Shown: positions 19,110 through 28,383, numbered from the stretch's first letter. The stretch: DNA of 64,000 bases from Mycobacterium mantenii (GCF_010731775.1 NZ_AP022590.1:2170001-2234000), one strand, 5' to 3'. Numbers and translations are program-made. The notes: generated by a model from the sequence alone, not told the origin.

Positions 19110-20231
19110 TCAGTATCCCCCGAAATGGTATGGGTAGGTCAGCGGGTTCCCCCCGGTGACCGGGCTCGGCTGCATGCCGATGGTGCGACCCCACTGCAGT
19201 TCGAGTTGGGTGAGGTTGCCTTCCCATCGCGAGCCGGTGAACAGCCCTTGGTCGATGCGGCTCAACGTCAGATCGACGATCAGGGTGAGGTTGGCGTAGT
19301 CCCCGCGGAACCAATTGCGCACGGTGGATGCCGGCCACGGGTAGGTCACCAGGCCGTCCAGGCCCTTGGTGAGTGAGGGGCCCGCATCGGCGAGCGACCG
19401 CAACACCGGTGCGATGTTGCGCAGGTTGTTCACCAGAGACTCCCTGCTCTGGTGGATGGTGTCGGCGGCGATCGCGCTGAATTTGCCGACCTGATCGACG
19501 GTGTCAGCGATCTTGGCGCGCTCCTTGGCCAACACGTCCAACGCCTTGGGCACGGACGTCAGCGCCTTGTCGACAACGGTACCGTTGGCGGCGATCTGCC
19601 CGGCCAGCGCGTTGAGATTCTCGGCGGCGGCGATGATGTCGTCGGTCTGGCCGTTGGTTTTGGCGATGAACTCGTCGATCTGGCCGAGTAGGCTGCGCAT
19701 GTCGTTCTCGCGGCCGGCGAAGGCCTTGGCGACCGCCTGGGTGATTTCCTGTAGCTGGCCTATTCCGCTGCCGTTCAACAGGATTGACACTGATGCCAGC
19801 GTCTGCTCGGTGGTGGGATACAGGCTCGCGCGCGACAAGGGGATGACCGACCCGGCTTTGAGCTGGCCGACCGGCTGCTCCCCTTTGGGCGGCGCGAGTT
19901 CGATGTGCATCGAACCCAACAGGCTGGTCTGCCCGAGCTTCGCGGTCGAATTGGCCGGCAGGCGGACGTCACCGTTGATGCTCATGGTGACCAGCGCGTG
20001 CCAGTCTTGCAGTTCGATCTTGGTGACGTTGCCGACATTGACGTCGTCCACCCGGACCCGGGTGTTGTCCTGGATGGTGACTACGTCGGGCATCTGCGCC
20101 TGAATCGTGTACGACCCCGGACCCCCGCCCGCGGTGCCGGGCAGGCTGAACGAATTCAGGCCGCGCCAGCCACAACCCGACAGGGTGGCGAGGCAGGCCA
20201 GTCCGAGGACCGCGGCCACCGCGCGTCTCAT
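19110..20231 (-). CDS. mceE: Mce family lipoprotein MceE
   Basis: The 373-residue product begins with a lipoprotein signal peptide ending LSGC (Cys20), the normal feature of the fifth mce gene, then the Mce domain (about 45-125, with IQDNTRVRVDDVNVGNV) and helical repeats. It should be the lipid-anchored subunit of the Mce hexamer on the outside of the membrane. The ATG at 20231 overlaps the mceD stop by four bases. Confidence 0.93.
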   Translation of the reverse strand: MRRAVAAVLGLACLATLSGCGWRGLNSFSLPGTAGGGPGSYTIQAQMPDVVTIQDNTRVRVDDVNVGNVTKIELQDWHALVTMSINGDVRLPANSTAKLGQTSLLGSMHIELAPPKGEQPVGQLKAGSVIPLSRASLYPTTEQTLASVSILLNGSGIGQLQEITQAVAKAFAGRENDMRSLLGQIDEFIAKTNGQTDDIIAAAENLNALAGQIAANGTVVDKALTSVPKALDVLAKERAKIADTVDQVGKFSAIAADTIHQSRESLVNNLRNIAPVLRSLADAGPSLTKGLDGLVTYPWPASTVRNWFRGDYANLTLIVDLTLSRIDQGLFTGSRWEGNLTQLELQWGRTIGMQPSPVTGGNPLTYPYHFGGY

Positions 20232-21604
20232 GAGGGCCCCGTCGGAAGCATCAGGTTCTGCAGCACCTCGATAGAGTTGGACGCCGTGTTCGGCGGCGAC
20301 GGCGCCTCGGCGGGTTGTGGCGCCTCGGCGACCGCCGGCTGCTCGGGGACCACCGGCTGGTCGGGCGGCGGCGGGGCACCATCCGGCGGCGGCGGTGCGT
20401 CGCGCGGCGGGGGTGCTGCGGGGGATGTGTACCCGGGCCGCAGCCAGTCCTCGCTGTAGGTGATCTCGCTGGGCCGGGCCTGCGTCCCCACGAAGGGGTT
20501 GATTCCCGCCGGAATGTAGTTGTAGATGCGGTTTTTGATGATCGGGTTGAGGTACTGCAGGCACAGCTTCGAGACCCGGGCCAGGCGCGCCCGCGACGCC
20601 GCTTCGATCGAGCTGCAGATGAACTGCGGGATGTCGGCGAAGTTGTTCAGGGCCAGGATGCCGGTCATCGCGCTCTGGGCCGGCTGGTAGATGTTCAGAA
20701 AGTTCTGGAACACCGTCGGGGCGATGTGCAGGAGCTGCTTGATATCACCGCGGCTGTCGTTGAGCGCGGTTGTGATGGAACCCAATCGGTCGAACGTGAC
20801 ACCCGCCGCTTCGCGGTTCTCGGCGAGGAAATCCCGCACATCCGTAAGCGCCCCGTCCAGGGACTTCAGCGCCGTGCCGACTTCGTTGGGGGTGTTCGAC
20901 AGCAGCGTCGTCACGCTGGCCAGATTCTGGTTGAACGAGGCCAGCAGATCGCTGCTGGAATACAGTGCGGACACCAGTAGCTGCAGATTGCGCACGGTGC
21001 TGAAGATGTCGTCGGCGTGATCGCCGAGCGCCGAGATCGCTTCGGAGAGCTTGATGACGGTGTCGCGGGCGGTGTCTCCCTGGCCGCGCACGTTCTCCGC
21101 CGCCGAGTCGATGAATTCGCCCACGGAGTTCACGCCGCCCGGGCTGGTGGGCTGCAGGGCGTCGGTCAGCTTCTCCAGCTGCTTGCGGAAGTCATCCCAT
21201 TCGACCGGAACCGCGGTGCGGCTCAGCGGTATCGAGGAGCCCGCGCTCAACTTGGGACCCCCGGAGTAGGCCGGGACGAGTTGCACGGCCCGCGAGGTCA
21301 CCAGCGAGGGCGACAGGATGGCCGCACGCGCATCGGCCGGGATCGCGTACTGCTTGTCGACCGAGAACGTCACCTTGGAACTGGTGGGCTGCGGCTCGAT
21401 CTTGTCGACCACGCCGACGGCGACACCGAGGATCCGGATCTCGTCACCGACGAACAGCCCATTGGCCTCCGCGAAATACGCGGAATAGGTGTTGTTTTCG
21501 ACGTCTTTCCACAGTTTGTTGGCGACCAGAAATGAGGCCGCGGCCAAAGTCAGGATCAGGGTGGCGGCGGTCGCTTTTCGTAGGGCGCCTCGACTCACGT
21601 TCAT
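20228..21604 (-). CDS. mceD: Mce family protein MceD
   Basis: The 458-residue protein has an N-terminal membrane anchor (about 8-30, ATAATLILTLAAASFLVANK), the Mce domain (about 40-120, with EANGLFVGDEIRILGVAVG), a helical needle region and a C-terminal tail rich in Pro and Ala. It is one of the six substrate-channel subunits. Its start codon at 21604 overlaps the mceC stop (ATGA), and its own stop overlaps mceE. Confidence 0.93.
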   Translation of the reverse strand: MNVSRGALRKATAATLILTLAAASFLVANKLWKDVENNTYSAYFAEANGLFVGDEIRILGVAVGVVDKIEPQPTSSKVTFSVDKQYAIPADARAAILSPSLVTSRAVQLVPAYSGGPKLSAGSSIPLSRTAVPVEWDDFRKQLEKLTDALQPTSPGGVNSVGEFIDSAAENVRGQGDTARDTVIKLSEAISALGDHADDIFSTVRNLQLLVSALYSSSDLLASFNQNLASVTTLLSNTPNEVGTALKSLDGALTDVRDFLAENREAAGVTFDRLGSITTALNDSRGDIKQLLHIAPTVFQNFLNIYQPAQSAMTGILALNNFADIPQFICSSIEAASRARLARVSKLCLQYLNPIIKNRIYNYIPAGINPFVGTQARPSEITYSEDWLRPGYTSPAAPPPRDAPPPPDGAPPPPDQPVVPEQPAVAEAPQPAEAPSPPNTASNSIEVLQNLMLPTGPS

Positions 21605-22785
21605 GGCGAATCGAATTCGTGCGGCGAGGGCGGTGGAACGGTCCGGATGGGCGGCGTCGACGGTGGGGGCGACGGCGGCTGCGACCACAGCGGCACCGGT
21701 GCGTTCTCCGGCGGTACCGGCGGGGTGCCGGTGGGCGGGCCGAGCGCCTCCGACGGCAGCTTCTGGTTGGGGTCCAAGAACCGGTCATACATGTCGGCGT
21801 CGAGCACCGGGCCGCCGATCTGGCCGGGCACCAGGTTGGCCACATAGGCCTTGAAAAACGGCCCAGAGCCCAGGCATTCGCCGAAAGACATCGCGTAGCG
21901 CTTGAATTTGGGCAGCGTCTTCTGGATGTCTTCCTTGCGGTTGTCCAGGATCTCCAGCACGCCGTTGAGCTTGTCGAGGGCGGGCTTGAGCTGGGTTCGG
22001 TTGTCGTTGACCAGACCGGAGATCTGATGCGACACCGCGGTGAGGCTGTTCATCAGGGCGTCCAGCGAATCGCGCTCGTCGAGCAGGGCGGCCAACAGGG
22101 CGTTGGAGTTCGCGACCAGTCCGGCGATCTGCTGGCTGCGCTTGCCCAATACCGTCGACACCTTGTTGGCGTTGCCCAGCAGGCTGCGTAGCTGCGCGTC
22201 ACGACCGTTGAGGGTGTCGGAGAACCGGGCGACACCCTCGAGTGCGGGCCGCAGGTTGGACGGCGTCGCTTTGAGTGTGTTGGCCAACGTCGTCAGGGCC
22301 GTGGACAGTTGGGCGGTATCCAGGCCGCTGATGGTGGTCGTCAAGTCGCCCAGCGCGTCGGGAAGTTCATACGGCGACGTGGTGCGTTCCAGCGGGATGG
22401 TGCCCGATAGTTGCCCATCTCCCCGCGGAGTCAGCTCGAGCATTTTTGCGCCCAGTATGGTTTCGGTTTTGATCGCCGCCTCGGTGCGGTCGCCCAACTC
22501 GACGCCCTTACGCACGGTGAAGCCCACCCGGACCTTGGTGCCTTCCAGGCGGAGGTCGGAGACCCGGCCGACACTCATGCCCGAAACCCGCACGGTGTTA
22601 CCGGGTTTGATGCCGCCGGCCTCGGCGAAGTACGCCGCGTAGTCGTCGGTGTTCTTGATGAACGGCAGCTTGTTGTACTGGAAGGCGACCACGGTCACGC
22701 AGGCCAGGATGATGGTTCCCATCACGCCCAGCACGAAGGGGCTTCGCGCGTCGGCCGATATGACCTTGGGGAGTGTCAACTTCAT
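21601..22785 (-). CDS. mceC: Mce family protein MceC
   Basis: The 394-residue protein has an N-terminal anchor (about 14-35), the Mce domain (about 42-120, with EAGGIKPGNTVRVSGMSVG) and a helical region, ending in a proline-rich tail (PPPSPHEFDSP). It is a subunit of the Mce lipid-import assembly. I chose ATG at 22785 (MKLTLPKVIS), which makes an ATGA overlap with mceB; an in-frame ATG 12 bases earlier would lengthen the overlap. Confidence 0.92.
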   Translation of the reverse strand: MKLTLPKVISADARSPFVLGVMGTIILACVTVVAFQYNKLPFIKNTDDYAAYFAEAGGIKPGNTVRVSGMSVGRVSDLRLEGTKVRVGFTVRKGVELGDRTEAAIKTETILGAKMLELTPRGDGQLSGTIPLERTTSPYELPDALGDLTTTISGLDTAQLSTALTTLANTLKATPSNLRPALEGVARFSDTLNGRDAQLRSLLGNANKVSTVLGKRSQQIAGLVANSNALLAALLDERDSLDALMNSLTAVSHQISGLVNDNRTQLKPALDKLNGVLEILDNRKEDIQKTLPKFKRYAMSFGECLGSGPFFKAYVANLVPGQIGGPVLDADMYDRFLDPNQKLPSEALGPPTGTPPVPPENAPVPLWSQPPSPPPSTPPIRTVPPPSPHEFDSP

Positions 22786-23810
22786 TGCGGTGTGCACCGC
22801 CCACTGGGCTGGCCCAACAGTTTGACGAAGATCGGGTTGCCCCCCTTACCGTTCAGCTTGAGCAATACCTCGCAGAAGTAGAAGCCGAAATAGTCACCGT
22901 TGAGGCCCTGCCGGGCGAGCACCTGGTAGATGTCCGGCAGGTCCTTGAGCAGCTTGTCGACGTACTCCTTGTCGGAGAGCACCTGTCCCGACACGCGATC
23001 CGTCTCGTGCACAACGTCTTTGATCGGCTGGCGGGACTGGGCGAGCAGGTCGGTGATCGAGCCTGCGGCCGCGTTGATGTAGGCCAGTCCGGTGGAGATG
23101 TCGTTCCTGCGCTGCGCGAGCCCGTCCACCAGCTGGGCCAGTTTGTCCACGCCATCGGAGAACTCGTGGTCGCGCGCGGCGAAGGTGTGCAGCACGGTGT
23201 TCAGGTTGGTGATCAGCTGGCCGATCAGCTCGCTGCGCCCGGCCAGGGTCGAGGTCAGGATCGAGGTTTGCGACAGCACCGACGCCAGCGTCCCGCCTTG
23301 CCCCTGGAATATCCGCAGCAGCTGACCCGACAGGGCGTTGACCTGGTCGGGGTCCAGTGCGCGGAACAACGGGCGGAAGCCACCGATCAGGGCGTCTATG
23401 TCGAGCGCGGGCGAGGTCCGCACCAGCGGGATGGTCGCGCCAGGCGGCAGCCGGCGCGGCGACCCCGGGCTCTCCTCGAGCGCGAGATAGCGGTCCCCGA
23501 TCAGGTTTTCGTAGCGCACGACGGCCCTGGTGCCCTCGCTGAGCCGCACACCTTTGTCGACTTCGAAGCCGACGGTGACCGAGCCGTCATGGTGCAGGCT
23601 CAGGTCGCCGACCTTGCCGACTTCCACCCCGGCGATGCGCACGAAGTTGCCGGACTTCAGGCCGGAGATGTTGGTGAAAATCGCGCGATAGCCGGTGCGG
23701 TCCTCGAAGCGCAATTGCCCGAACACCGCGATCAGCGCAAAGGTGAACAGCAGGCATACCGCCGTAAAGACCCCGACGCGCAGGATGATGCTGGATAGCT
23801 TCCTTCTCAT
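22782..23810 (-). CDS. mceB: Mce family protein MceB
   Basis: The 342-residue protein has an N-terminal anchor (about 8-30, VGVFTAVCLLFTFALIAVFG) and an Mce domain (about 35-115, with NISGLKSGNFVRIAGVEVG), then helical repeats and a C-terminal region with two cysteines. It belongs to the envelope-spanning Mce assembly. ATG at 23810 overlaps the mceA stop (ATGA); the open frame upstream of it is a shadow. Confidence 0.93.
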   Translation of the reverse strand: MRRKLSSIILRVGVFTAVCLLFTFALIAVFGQLRFEDRTGYRAIFTNISGLKSGNFVRIAGVEVGKVGDLSLHHDGSVTVGFEVDKGVRLSEGTRAVVRYENLIGDRYLALEESPGSPRRLPPGATIPLVRTSPALDIDALIGGFRPLFRALDPDQVNALSGQLLRIFQGQGGTLASVLSQTSILTSTLAGRSELIGQLITNLNTVLHTFAARDHEFSDGVDKLAQLVDGLAQRRNDISTGLAYINAAAGSITDLLAQSRQPIKDVVHETDRVSGQVLSDKEYVDKLLKDLPDIYQVLARQGLNGDYFGFYFCEVLLKLNGKGGNPIFVKLLGQPSGRCTPQ

Positions 23811-25075
23811 GGCGGCGGCTGCCCCCCTCGCCAGAAGTAGCGTGGCCCTTCGGGTGGGTTCTTGGTGGTCGGGAACCAGTTGGCCCACCATGGATTACCC
23901 GCGGCCACGTTGGTGCGGATCTCGTTCGGAGCCGCCCCCCACCCGGTATCGGTGACCAGCGCACGCACCGGGAAGTTCGCGCTGGGATCCGGCAGCGAAC
24001 CACAGCTTGGCTTGCCGCCCGGGCCGCCGGTCGCGTTGACCTTGGGAAGATGCTTCGGAAAACGGTAGGGGTCGTCTCCGAAAAGCAGCGCCGCGTCCAG
24101 GATCACCGAATACCCGTTGCCGCCCAACGCGTCTCGACCACCGTGGTCGACATACCATTGCGCACCCTGGAAAAGGCACGTGTAGGTCGGGGAGTACTTC
24201 TCCAGCAGCGCCATGGTCGGGTCGAGCAGGTCCATGGACCGCACGATGTTGGATTCGTTGCGGCCGATCACATTGATGCCGGTCTGGCTGAAGCCGATCG
24301 CCGACAACAACAACGAGTCCAGCGAGCGCTGGTCGTCCGTGATGGTCGTGCTGGTCGTCGCCGCCGAATCCAGGATGGACAGAATGTTCTGTGCCGCATC
24401 GGAATAGATGGCCGTCGTCGCGCCGAACAGCCGCCAGTCCTTGTGAATCGTCTCCATGCGCGGGTTGACGGTGAGCAGCACGTTGTTGACGTCGGTGATC
24501 GCCTGCCCGATCCGATCGCCCTTACCGCGCACCGATTGCGCGAAGGCCGACAAGATCGAGTTGAACTTCGCCGGGTCTAGCGCCTGGACCACCGACTGCA
24601 GATTCTCGAACACCGTGTTGACCTCCACGGTGACGTTGCGCGAGCGCAGCAACGCGCCGGGCTTCAGAGAGGTGGCGCTGGGATGATCGGGAACGATCAG
24701 GTCGACGAACTTGGAGCCGAACGCGGTGGTCGACTTGATCTCGGCCTCGAGATTGCTCGGCAGATACTTGAACGCGTCCGGTTGTATCTTCAGTTGCAGC
24801 CGAGCTATTTTCACGTCGGTGCCGATCGACGCGACCTGGCCGACCTGGACGCCGCGCAGCTTGACCTTGGCGCCGTTTTCCATCACCAGACCGGCACGGT
24901 CCGACACCAGCGTGAGCGGGACGAAGGCCTCAAATTTGCCGGAGAACGAGGCAACCGTCAGTGCGATCAGGCCTCCGATGAGGATGAACAGCGTGGGTGC
25001 CCACCAGATCGGGTCAATCTTGCTGCTGCGGGTCCTGTTTCGCTGGAATGGCCCGCTGGCTTTGTGATTGCTCAT
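23807..25075 (-). CDS. mceA: Mce family protein MceA
   Basis: The 422-residue protein has an N-terminal anchor (about 25-47, WWAPTLFILIGGLIALTVASF), the Mce domain (about 55-135, with GAKVKLRGVQVGQVASIG), a helical region and the conserved C-terminal DUF3407-type segment (YSPTYTCLFQGAQWYVD). It is the first Mce subunit of the operon. It starts four bases after the ancestral stop of yrbEB. The substrate of this particular mce system cannot be told from sequence. Confidence 0.93.
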   Translation of the reverse strand: MSNHKASGPFQRNRTRSSKIDPIWWAPTLFILIGGLIALTVASFSGKFEAFVPLTLVSDRAGLVMENGAKVKLRGVQVGQVASIGTDVKIARLQLKIQPDAFKYLPSNLEAEIKSTTAFGSKFVDLIVPDHPSATSLKPGALLRSRNVTVEVNTVFENLQSVVQALDPAKFNSILSAFAQSVRGKGDRIGQAITDVNNVLLTVNPRMETIHKDWRLFGATTAIYSDAAQNILSILDSAATTSTTITDDQRSLDSLLLSAIGFSQTGINVIGRNESNIVRSMDLLDPTMALLEKYSPTYTCLFQGAQWYVDHGGRDALGGNGYSVILDAALLFGDDPYRFPKHLPKVNATGGPGGKPSCGSLPDPSANFPVRALVTDTGWGAAPNEIRTNVAAGNPWWANWFPTTKNPPEGPRYFWRGGQPPP

Positions 25076-25079
25076 CCGG

Positions 25080-25924
25080 TCATCCCGACAGATTGAAGTT
25101 GCCGGACTGCCCGTAGACGGACAGCGAGATCATCAGGCACACGAACGCCGTGACGATCATTGATGACCGCACCGACCGACCGCTTCCCCGACGCCCGCCG
25201 GGCCACCCGTTGCGGTGAAGCCGTAGTATGTGTGCACCACCATCACCCCGGCCGCCATGGTCAGCGCCGCCAGGAACGACCAGAACAGGTCGGTGGGGCG
25301 CAAAAAGGTGGCGAAATAATGCTCGTAGACGCCTCGTGACTGCCCGTACACGTAGATCGTGAGGAACTTCGCCGCGACGAACGACATCAGAACGGCGACG
25401 GCGTAGAGGGGGATGACGACCAGGATGCCGGCGATGATCCGGGTGGACGCCAGATAGGTGACCGCGCGGATCCCCATCACCTCCAGCGCATCGATCTCCT
25501 CGTTGATGCGCATCGCGCCCAGTTGCGCCGTCGCACCGGCACCGATCGTGGCCGCCAGCGCCAGGCCGGCGGTGCAGGGTGCGATCATCCGGACGTTCAG
25601 GAACGCCGAAAGAAAGCCGGTCAGCGCCTCGACGCCGATCTTGGACAGCGTGTCGTAGCCCTGTACCGCGACGAGGGCACCGGTGGTCAGGGTCAGGAAG
25701 CCGATGATGCCGACCGTGCCCCCGATTACGGCCAACGCGCCCGTGCCCATTCCCATTTCGGCGATCAGCCGCAGCAGTTCGTTCGGGTAACGCCGGATCG
25801 CGTCGACGGTGGCGGTCAGGGATTGCCCGTAGAAGGCGGTCTGTTCGCCCACCCGGCGGGTGGAATCCGCCAGCCGGAGGCCAAGATTGACGAGCCACGA
25901 GGGCTCGCGCGCGGCGTCGGTCAT
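25080..25924 (-). pseudogene. yrbEB: YrbEB-type Mce permease, frameshifted near the C-terminus
   Basis: The reading frame from ATG 25924 (MTDAAREPSWL) encodes a YrbE/MlaE permease with the family signature INEEIDALEVMGIRAVTYL, but it stops at 25157 after 255 residues with the non-homologous end GRCGHQ. The normal ending, RSVRSSMIVTAFVCLMISL through QSGNFNLSG, follows in another frame up to 25080. The shift lies in a CGGT tetranucleotide run (plus-strand ACCG x3 at 25171-25182); a fourth unit would restore the frame and a full-length protein of about 281 residues. It may be a real truncation, a slippage-switchable gene or a sequence error. It overlaps yrbEA by four bases. Confidence 0.85.
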
Positions 25925-26736
25925 TTGGCCGTCACCTTCACCCCGAGCGCAGTGGTCAGGATGTTGATGAAGAACAACGCCATGAACGAGAAGACCACGG
26001 TCTCGTTGACCGCGTTGCCGACGCCGGTCGGGCCGCCGCCCACCGACAAGCCCTTGTAGCAGGCAATCAGGCCGGCGGACAGCCCGAACAGGGTCGCCTT
26101 GATCAGCGAGATCACCACCTGCGGCAGCCCGGTGACCAGGGTCATTCCCGCGACGAATGCACCCGGCGTGACGTGCTGGACGAAGACCACGAAGATGTAG
26201 CTGCCCGTCAGGCCGGTGACCGCCACCACGGAGTACAGCAGGACCGCGACGAACGTCGCCGCGATGATGCGCGGAACCACCAGTGCCTGAATCGGATTGA
26301 CGCCGATCACCTTCATCGCGTCGATTTCCTCGCGGATGGTGCGCGCACCCAGGTCGGCGCACATGGCGGTCGACCCGGCACCCGAGACGACCATCGCCGT
26401 GACGACCGGCCCCACCTGGGTCACCGAGGCCAGCCCCGCACCGGCACCCGAGAGATCGCCCGCGCCGATCTCGACGAGCAGGATGTTGAGGACGAACACG
26501 ATGAGCACCGTGTATGGAATCGACAACATGATGGTCGGGAAAATGGAAACCCGGGCGACGAACCAAATCTGCTCGAGAACTTCGCGCCATGCCCAGGGGC
26601 CGCGCACAGCCGCGACCAACGCCTCCGCGCTGAGCAGAAAGAATTGACCCAATGCGTTCATGGGCTTCGCGAGGGTCGTCGCGTTCACGCTGCTCGCCCA
26701 ACCCAATGGCGGTCCCTGACTCAACCCGACCCCCAT
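25921..26736 (-). CDS. yrbEA: YrbEA-type Mce permease, first gene of the mce operon
   Basis: The 271-residue protein has five or six membrane helices and the MlaE-family signature REEIDAMKVIGVNP, the coupling motif that contacts the Mkl/MceG ATPase. With YrbEB it forms the inner-membrane permease that receives substrate from the Mce channel. ATG at 26736 is preceded by ACGAAA. No ATPase gene is in the operon, as is usual since MceG is encoded elsewhere. Confidence 0.93.
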   Translation of the reverse strand: MGVGLSQGPPLGWASSVNATTLAKPMNALGQFFLLSAEALVAAVRGPWAWREVLEQIWFVARVSIFPTIMLSIPYTVLIVFVLNILLVEIGAGDLSGAGAGLASVTQVGPVVTAMVVSGAGSTAMCADLGARTIREEIDAMKVIGVNPIQALVVPRIIAATFVAVLLYSVVAVTGLTGSYIFVVFVQHVTPGAFVAGMTLVTGLPQVVISLIKATLFGLSAGLIACYKGLSVGGGPTGVGNAVNETVVFSFMALFFINILTTALGVKVTAK

Positions 26737-26778
26737 TTTCGTAACATGGTTTATACGTTCGTAATTCGCTGGCCCTAA

Positions 26779-26796
26779 GCAAACAGCAGTGTTTAC
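26779..26796. promoter_or_regulatory. Inverted repeat, candidate operator of the mce operon
   Basis: GCAAACA-GCAG-TGTTTAC is a 7-bp dyad with one mismatch, 43 bp upstream of the yrbEA start. A second short dyad, TACGTTCGTA, lies nearer the start codon at about 26755. Mce operons are commonly controlled by TetR- or GntR-type repressors that bind such sites; no regulator gene is adjacent here. Confidence 0.4.
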
Positions 26797-27103
26797 ATGT
26801 AGCGCTCACGTCTGTTTGAGCGCATAGATGTGGGAATGTACGGGCAAAGCGATGCTCGGCGTGAGGTTTGCAATCAACAAGAAGAAATGTGGTGCGGCGA
26901 CCGCAATCGTCGGCGGCGGGCCGCTAGCCTGTGTGAACTTTGGTGTCGGCCTCGGCCGGCAGCCGCGCGACGGCGGCGCCGCAGACGGACCGACGCCCGA
27001 GCGGTGGCGCGCGCAGAGCGTGGGGCCGACCCGCGGGAGATGCCGGGTGTCCACCGGAGATGACGGAGATGATGTGCGACGCAGCATCACTCAAAGCAGC
27101 GCG

Positions 27104-27127
27104 GCACGCGCCGCGTGCGCGGCTTTT
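27104..27127 (+). terminator. Terminator-like stem-loop upstream of stf0
   Basis: GCACGC-GCC-GCGTGC at 27104-27118 is followed by GCGGCTTTT. Stems ending in a T run are uncommon in mycobacteria. No protein gene on this strand ends here, so it could end a small RNA or block read-through. This is a weak call. Confidence 0.3.
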
Positions 27128-27281
27128 CATCCTCTCCGAAACCCGTCGAGCACCCACGGCCACCGTCCCGTTCGGCTGTCGTCGCCGAACGCCACAGTCC
27201 GGGCAAGTCCGTTTCGACGCAAGGGTTTCCTTCACCCTGACCCTAATCGCGCTACCCCGGATAAGATTTGAAGGTTCTGGA

Positions 27282-27287
27282 TACACT
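27282..27287 (+). promoter_or_regulatory. -10 box of a leaderless stf0 transcript
   Basis: TACACT lies six bases before the stf0 GTG, which puts the predicted transcription start at or very near the first base of the start codon. No Shine-Dalgarno sequence precedes it. Leaderless starts of this kind are common in mycobacteria. Confidence 0.55.
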
Positions 27288-27293
27288 CTGCGG

Positions 27294-28097
27294 GTGACTG
27301 GTAGCCCGTCGTCATACCTGGTGTTGGCGTCGCAGCGCAGCGGCAGCACGCTGCTGGTCGAATCCTTGCGCGCCACCGGCGTGGCCGGCGAGCCTCAGGA
27401 GTTCTTCCAGTACCTGCCGTCCACCAGCCAGTCCCCGCAGCCACGGGAGTGGTTCGCGGGGGTGCAGGACGAGTCGATCCTGAGCCTGCTCGACCCACTG
27501 GACGCCGGGACGCCCGATCTCGCGCCGCCCGAGATTTGGCGTGCCTACATCCGTACCGTCGGACGGACACCGAACGGGGTGTGGGGCGGCAAGCTGATGT
27601 GGAACCAAACGCCGCTGCTGCTGGACCGTGCCAAGAACCTTCCGGATCGCAGTGGCGACGGCCTGCTGGCGGCGATCACCGATGTGGTGGGCGAGCGGCC
27701 ACTGCTGATCCACGTCTACCGGCCCGATGTGGTTTCGCAGGCGGTGTCGTTCTGGCGGGCGGTGCAGACGCGGGTCTGGCGCGGCAGGCCCGACCCGGTC
27801 CGGGACGCGCGCGCCACCTATCACGCCGCAGCGATCGCCCACGTCGTCACCATGCTGCGCGCGCAAGAAGAGGGTTGGCGAAACTGGTTCGCCGAAGAAA
27901 ACATCGAACCCATGGACATTTCGTATCCGGTGTTGTGGCGCAACCTGACTCAGGTCGTAGGGTCCATCCTCGAGGCGTTGGGGCTCGACCCACAACTGGC
28001 ACCCGACCCGGTGCTGGAGCGCCAGGCCGACCAGCGCTCCGACGAGTGGGTGGACCGCTACCGTGCCGATGCCGAGAAGCTCGGCCTGCCAACCTGA
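27294..28097 (+). CDS. stf0: Stf0-type sulfotransferase (trehalose sulfotransferase family)
   Basis: The 267-residue protein begins [19 protein letters not shown], with the QRSGST loop that binds the 5'-phosphosulfate of PAPS, and has GEPQEFFQY with Glu36, the proposed catalytic base in M. smegmatis Stf0. The length equals that enzyme's. Stf0 transfers sulfate from PAPS to the 2-position of trehalose, the first step towards sulfolipid-like molecules. GTG at 27294 is supported by a -10 box six bases upstream. The neighbours are a putative sulfate exporter and cysteine genes, so it sits within a sulfur-metabolism cluster. Confidence 0.88.
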   Translation: MTGSPSSYLVLASQRSGSTLLVESLRATGVAGEPQEFFQYLPSTSQSPQPREWFAGVQDESILSLLDPLDAGTPDLAPPEIWRAYIRTVGRTPNGVWGGKLMWNQTPLLLDRAKNLPDRSGDGLLAAITDVVGERPLLIHVYRPDVVSQAVSFWRAVQTRVWRGRPDPVRDARATYHAAAIAHVVTMLRAQEEGWRNWFAEENIEPMDISYPVLWRNLTQVVGSILEALGLDPQLAPDPVLERQADQRSDEWVDRYRADAEKLGLPT

Positions 28098-28221
28098 TCG
28101 ACGGGCAGATCTAAATTCAGCCCGAGCCAATCACTTGGATGTAGCCGCCGCGGACGCCACCATTCGGAGTCAACACGTGCGGCGCAGAGACGCCGCCACA
28201 GGCGCTTGAGGAGCGGTCATC

Positions 28222-28383
28222 GTGGGTGAACGCGTGCCAGCTGACGGAGAGAACCCCGCTGCGCGAGGGTCGGATTGGGCAGCCCGGCTCGGTTCGGTGT
28301 CGGTGGACTGGTGGGCGACGGCGGTGGCGGGCGTGATCGTCGCGTTGGCGGTGGCCAACGCGCTCCCGAAGATCCCTTGGTGA
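28222..28383 (+). CDS. 53-residue membrane ORF coupled to the YeiH-type transporter
   Basis: This frame encodes 53 residues with a polar N-terminus and one hydrophobic helix ([20 protein letters not shown]). Its TGA overlaps the GTG of the transporter gene (GTGA), so the two are probably translated together. The DWW motif followed by a helix resembles the extra N-terminal segment of longer YeiH-family proteins, so it may be a split-off N-terminal piece working as a separate subunit. GTG at 28222 follows GAGGAGCG. This identification is an inference from the pattern. Confidence 0.55.
   Translation: MGERVPADGENPAARGSDWAARLGSVSVDWWATAVAGVIVALAVANALPKIPW

Larger units (their letters stand above)
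26737..27293. other. Intergenic region between the mce operon and stf0
   Basis: These 557 bp hold the divergent promoters of the mce operon (minus) and stf0 (plus). An inverted repeat lies at 26779-26796 and a terminator-like stem at 27104-27127. Reading frames here have no recognisable protein content and lack mycobacterial codon bias. Confidence 0.5.

Noticed and set aside
26828..27271. A 147-residue open frame upstream of stf0
   Set aside because: Its composition is low complexity without a recognisable fold, and it ends just before stf0 without a credible ribosome-binding site. It is better read as non-coding.
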